Source of the DNA: Dryas octopetala
Taxonomy: Eukaryota > Streptophyta > Magnoliopsida > Rosales > Rosaceae
Direction: 5' to 3'
DNA: 64,000 nt
Assembly (NCBI GenBank): GCA_963921425.1
Contig: OY992840.1
Location: 8,620,501-8,684,500, forward strand
Part shown: positions 60,524 to 64,000 of the stretch, one piece after another
Numbering within the stretch: position 1 is the stretch's first letter
Layout of the letters: each line of letters opens with the position of its first letter
Notes under the pieces: generated by a model
What the model was told of the DNA's origin: nothing
Seen by the model: the letters and a program-made list of their open reading frames with translations, nothing else
Database searches by the model: none
Position numbers and translations under genes: made by a program

Positions 60524-60860
60524 TCTTCCTTCAGGGCACTCCAAATATGAGAAATATTAAACTTCTCATCATCAGGATCACCAGCAAGTCTACAAAATTT
60601 GCAGACACAATAAGGACAGAACCATTATTCGCCTTCAGGAATTCTCGATCTGCAATTAAAAGTTGAAGGAAATTTTACAATGTTAAGAAACAAAGATCGC
60701 AATTATTCTTAGATATATAGGAACTTGTCTAAAAAATAAAAATGAATCTCACCTCCATGTTCATGCATGTTTGGTGGACGGCGGATGGACATGTTTCACA
60801 GCAAAGTAACTCGCCTCCATCCGCACAAATAATGCACGTATCATCGTTTTTATCAGCAGC
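60524..60860 (-). pseudogene. PHD-finger gene fragment, broken
   Basis: The minus strand has one exon-like piece ending at 60753 with [20 protein letters not shown] and then [12 protein letters not shown], a clear PHD-finger start. A donor GTGAG follows. A second piece begins after an acceptor at 60649 and reads RIPEGE, stop, WFCPYCVCKFCRLAGD, the PHD second half as in IDM1-like proteins (usual text GDWFCP..C). The two pieces do not join in one frame by the visible splice sites, and the stop lies inside the finger, so the copy is dead unless splicing differs. A Ser/Arg-rich open stretch at 60912-61050 may be an upstream exon. The intact parent is not in this window. Confidence 0.6.
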
Positions 60861-61285
60861 TGTTCAGGGCTTAATTATGTAGTTGAACCCATTTTGTGAT
60901 TCCAAGTCTCCTAGCTGCATGGCATCGAGCTCGATCGACATGATTTTCTGTCGTGAGTGAGCCTGGAGCTTCTCTTAGGAGGACGGTCCGGTTTTCGCCT
61001 TGCCAAATCCCCACTTGAGCTTGTAGCTGCCCCCACTTCAGCTATTTGATTAGTATGGAGAAGAAAGAAAAAAAAAAAAAAACATAAAAAAGTAATTAGC
61101 AACATTGAAATTAATCAAGGAATATGGATAATCAGAAATCTCAAGTGAATATATTACGATGCGAAATGAGTTTCATAAGTCAAATCTCAATATGTTTGAG
61201 ATGAATACCTCAACAAAAGGGCTATAAATATTGTGTTTGTGACTTTGTGTGAGCATGTATATATATATGCATTACCTTAATACTT

Positions 61286-61310
61286 TTTCTGGTAAATCAT
61301 TGATCCGATT
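61286..61310 (+). other. Isolated match to one arm of the hairpin family
   Basis: TTTCTGGTAAATCATTG, then ATCCGATT, matches the 3' arm of the type 2 hairpins (minus-strand sense there) with one clear difference. No pairing partner was found within about 200 bp. It may be a truncated copy or a complementary or target-like site. Confidence 0.45.
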
Positions 61311-62062
61311 GCATCTTATATTGAGGCTGTTGAACCAAACATTTATGTTTGGACTTTCTTCCGATCATGTTGTAGCTGTTGACTGTGTCTTTTGGAGTCC
61401 TCTCCATGTGCACAAAGGCTCCTTTCAATCGAACTTTCTTGCTATAATATTATATTATAAACAAGATTTAATGTGAGGGATGAAGCTTGACAAATTATAC
61501 ATCTGTCTATAGTAATATTGTGCTTCTGATCTGATAATTAAGTATATATAAGAGATCAAAGAGAAGATGGTTTATCATGAAAATGGGAATAGGCTTGAGG
61601 TTGTTGTGGTTAACAAAACTATAATAGGTCTGTTATATATAGCTAGGGCCGGGTGTTTGAAATATATGCATATAGAAAATCTGGACAGGATCCAAACGGA
61701 TATGCTTAAGAATCAAGATCATGAACTTAGATCCTGTTGGCCACTTTTTGACACACATGCATGAATCACTTTTAATGTTCCTTCTTATGGACATTGTAAA
61801 ATTTGTTGGTTAAAAAATGATGTTTTGGAATTAATTAATTGGTCAAAAGTGAGTTTCATTCATTATAAAATGTAGGGAAAATGGAGCAATATTCTAAAAA
61901 ATGCTTACGTGAGTGAAGTGATAGTGTAATACAACAATATTATTCTAACCAAAGTTTTTGTGATAAATAGTACAGTCGGACGGGCATGTTAAGAGTGCAA
62001 TGTTGTACAATGTTGTATGACGACGAATGATTTTGTCAATAAATAGTGTATGTAAGAGTGCT
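61311..62062. other. Intergenic DNA
   Basis: AT-rich, no supportable gene or element seen. A short open frame at 61567-61764 has no recognisable domain. Confidence 0.5.
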
Positions 62063-62071
62063 TTAATAATA

Positions 62072-62673
62072 AAAAAAAAAATTAGAGTTTAGTCCTTCTA
62101 ATATTTTTTATTTGAAAAAAAATGTTATGATTTTTTTTTTTCAAATAAAGCCCTTATTTTTTTTAAATAAAGCCCTTTGATCATTGCCGTCAAAGAAGTA
62201 TGTCATTATTATTATTATTTTTTTGGGATATATGGTACGGGTTCATCTCATACCTCATAAGGTATAGAATGAGAGTTGTGGAGGCTGCATGTTAGGTTTT
62301 AACTCTAAGATTTTGAGCTCGGGTATATGTACGAGTTCACCTTGATCATACCTCCTAGGGTATAAAATGAGAGTTGTGGTGCATGTTAGGTTTTAACTTT
62401 CAAATTTTGGGCTCCCAAAATCTTAGAGTTAAAACCTAATATAAAGCCAACAAACTAGGGCTTGAGGAAAAAGTAAAAATGTATTGTCAAAGACTCAAAA
62501 ATAGCCACCGAGCGCTCGGCGCCTGGTATGTGTGAAAAAAAATAAAAACTAATGGATCAATATTATGTAACATGGAATGGTTACAATATTATTGGACTTT
62601 AGTTATAATTTTAAAAGTCATAAGCCTTTGGTCAGTAAATTGTAAAATTAAAAAACCTAAATGGAAATCTCCC
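62072..62673. mobile_element. MITE with 9-bp target duplication
   Basis: Flanked by TTAATAATA (62063-62071 and 62674-62682). The complement of the right end starts GGGAGATTTCCATTTAGG; the left end has ATTAGAGTTTAGTCC after an A run. Inside is a strong hairpin, GTTAGGTTTTAACT..AGTTAAAACCTAA (about 62388-62446), shared with the element at 50216-50641, and two copies of a GTATA(G/A)AATGAGAGTTGTGG phrase. Related but not identical family. Confidence 0.65.
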
Positions 62674-62689
62674 TTAATAATATATAAAA

Positions 62690-64000
62690 CCGGTAGTTTT
62701 GTCAGCTAGCAGTACGTACTTCTCTTTCTTTATAAGTTGAGTTCAACCCGACTTAAAAGAGAATATTAATGAAACTAAAGGCTATTATATTATTTATTTT
62801 AGAAAATAATTACTCTGAGCTACACTTTACTTATTGTTTGTAACATGTAATACATATATTTATAATATTTAACAATTAGGTCACTCTCTGTCCCTGAGCA
62901 CTCTCTCTGTTCTCTCTCGCTCTCCCTCGTTGCAACTTTCCTCACCGGCATGTGTACGCATCCGGCCATGGATGGTGACGAGAGGACCACTCCTGAGTTC
63001 CTTTCTCTTCCCTCTTCATCCCTGTAAGCTCGAAACACCTAGCAACCCCCAGAACCTGAGCCCAACAACCCCCAAACCCAATCGGAGCCTCGGCGTTTAC
63101 TCCAATCACGGCCTTTTCGCAACTTCCCACCACCTGGGTTTTGTTCTCTAGGTCACGGTGAGTCTTCCCATGGATTCCGATTGCCCAACAAACCACCACA
63201 ATCGGAGGATCGAACCTCCAAAGGTCGGTGGTTTTTGACGGCCTTTCCGGCGAATCCGGTGACTCAAATTCAAGGTTTTGGCCTTTGGCAGCGAGGGAGA
63301 GCGAGAGAGAACACGCAAAGTTCCTCACTATAACACCGCCCAGAGAGTTATTGGGGAAGCCAGCTCCACCCCCATGCCTTCCTTATCAGTAGCAAGTTTT
63401 TGATTTTTTTTTTTTTTTAGCTTAGTTTTTGAAACTGCAAGTGAAAATATGAAAATGTAAAACTGCAGTTTATTGGAGTTGCAGTTTCTAACTGCGCGCA
63501 AGTGAACTAAAACTGTAGTTTATTAAAGTTGCAGACTTGTAGTTGCAGTTACTATAGATGAAACCATAGAGATTGAACTTCTTTTTTTCGTTATTGCTGT
63601 AGCAGTTGCAGAATGATGCTTGAGAGTGAACATGAAGAGTTGTTGATTTCAGTTTTCCTCCTTTTGGTGATGCGTTGATGCTAGTCTTTTGGAAAGTGTC
63701 CGCATGTTATGTTTTGGGCCGGTGGAAAGGTGTGCGCAAGTTAATAAAAATGGATTGGGTGCTTTTTGGTTAATGTTTTACTTTGTTAGTATCTTATAAT
63801 TAACGTACTCTTATTTTATTTAGAAAAAAAAAATAACGTGCATATCAAAAAAGGATTTTAATACTCAAGTAGTGAGGGTGAATAGAATAAGATTAGAATT
63901 AGGCTAAATTCATGTTCGATTCCCTTTAATGTAAAAGAAAAAAAGTATTTAATTAAACAAATTATAGTTATAGTAATAACTCAACTATTTTGTTAGACAA
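62690..64000. other. Right-edge DNA with a GC-richer CT-type stretch
   Basis: 62880-63350 is clearly less AT-rich, with CTCTCT runs and CCGGCGA motifs, and could be a 5' leader of a gene or captured sequence in an element. Open frames on both strands lack any domain I know. 63440-63560 repeats the phrase AAACTGCAGTTTATT..AGTTGCAG twice with changes. The rest is AT-rich with nothing seen. Confidence 0.45.

Noticed and set aside
62942-63328. A 128-codon minus-strand open frame
   Set aside because: No known domain, unusual composition, and open frames on both strands in a GC-richer stretch; not supportable as a gene.
1-64000. LTR retrotransposons or virus-derived elements
   Set aside because: No paired long terminal repeats, primer-binding site, gag, protease, integrase or capsid-like frames were recognised.

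Overview
This is nuclear DNA of a flowering plant, almost certainly a eudicot. It is AT-rich, its genes carry introns with GT..AG ends, and it is full of small DNA transposons and plant-type SINEs. A Rosaceae-type genome is my guess, but only a guess. I recognise three host genes, one complete large transposon with two genes of its own, and many fossil repeats.

Layout. (1) 1-9.8 kb: a single-exon plastid-type phospholipase A1 gene on the minus strand (2770-4404), then AT-rich spacer with a terminal-inverted-repeat element, two or three SINEs and a 5'-truncated LINE. (2) 9.8-22.4 kb: gene-poor spacer, then a three-exon 2-oxoglutarate/Fe(II) oxygenase gene on the minus strand (20491-22384). Its last exon and about 4 kb of downstream DNA are duplicated in tandem; the second copy (about 13.5-16.35 kb) holds only a decayed last exon. 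(3) 22.5-26.2 kb: two non-autonomous terminal-inverted-repeat elements. (4) 26.6-35.3 kb: a 14-exon VRN2-type Polycomb gene (plus strand, 415 residues by my splice model), with a Tourist-like MITE in its tenth intron. (5) 34.7-57.5 kb: a three-fold (partly four-fold) repeated block that begins with the 3' end of the VRN2 gene and is riddled with later insertions. (6) 57.5-64 kb: more transposon remnants, a broken PHD-finger gene piece, and unassigned spacer.

Three things stand out. First, a 7.2-kb Mutator-like element (37715-44937) with matching ends and an 8-bp target duplication. It carries an open transposase gene fused to an OTU-type cysteine protease domain, and a convergent plant-mobile-domain gene. 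Both of its subterminal regions hold a very regular array of 22-bp palindromes at 33-bp steps, grouped in threes. Second, each copy of the repeated block keeps one or two roughly 105-bp hairpins of one family, downstream (minus strand) of a conserved TATA box. Stem changes are compensated between copies, so this looks like a family of MIR-like hairpin RNA genes. Third, at least nine places carry a tiny poly(A)-tailed insert of about 12-25 bp between direct repeats of about 9-16 bp, which reads as extreme 5' truncation during retroposition.

All domain calls and splice sites come from reading the sequence by eye. No database search, folding program or transcript data were used.
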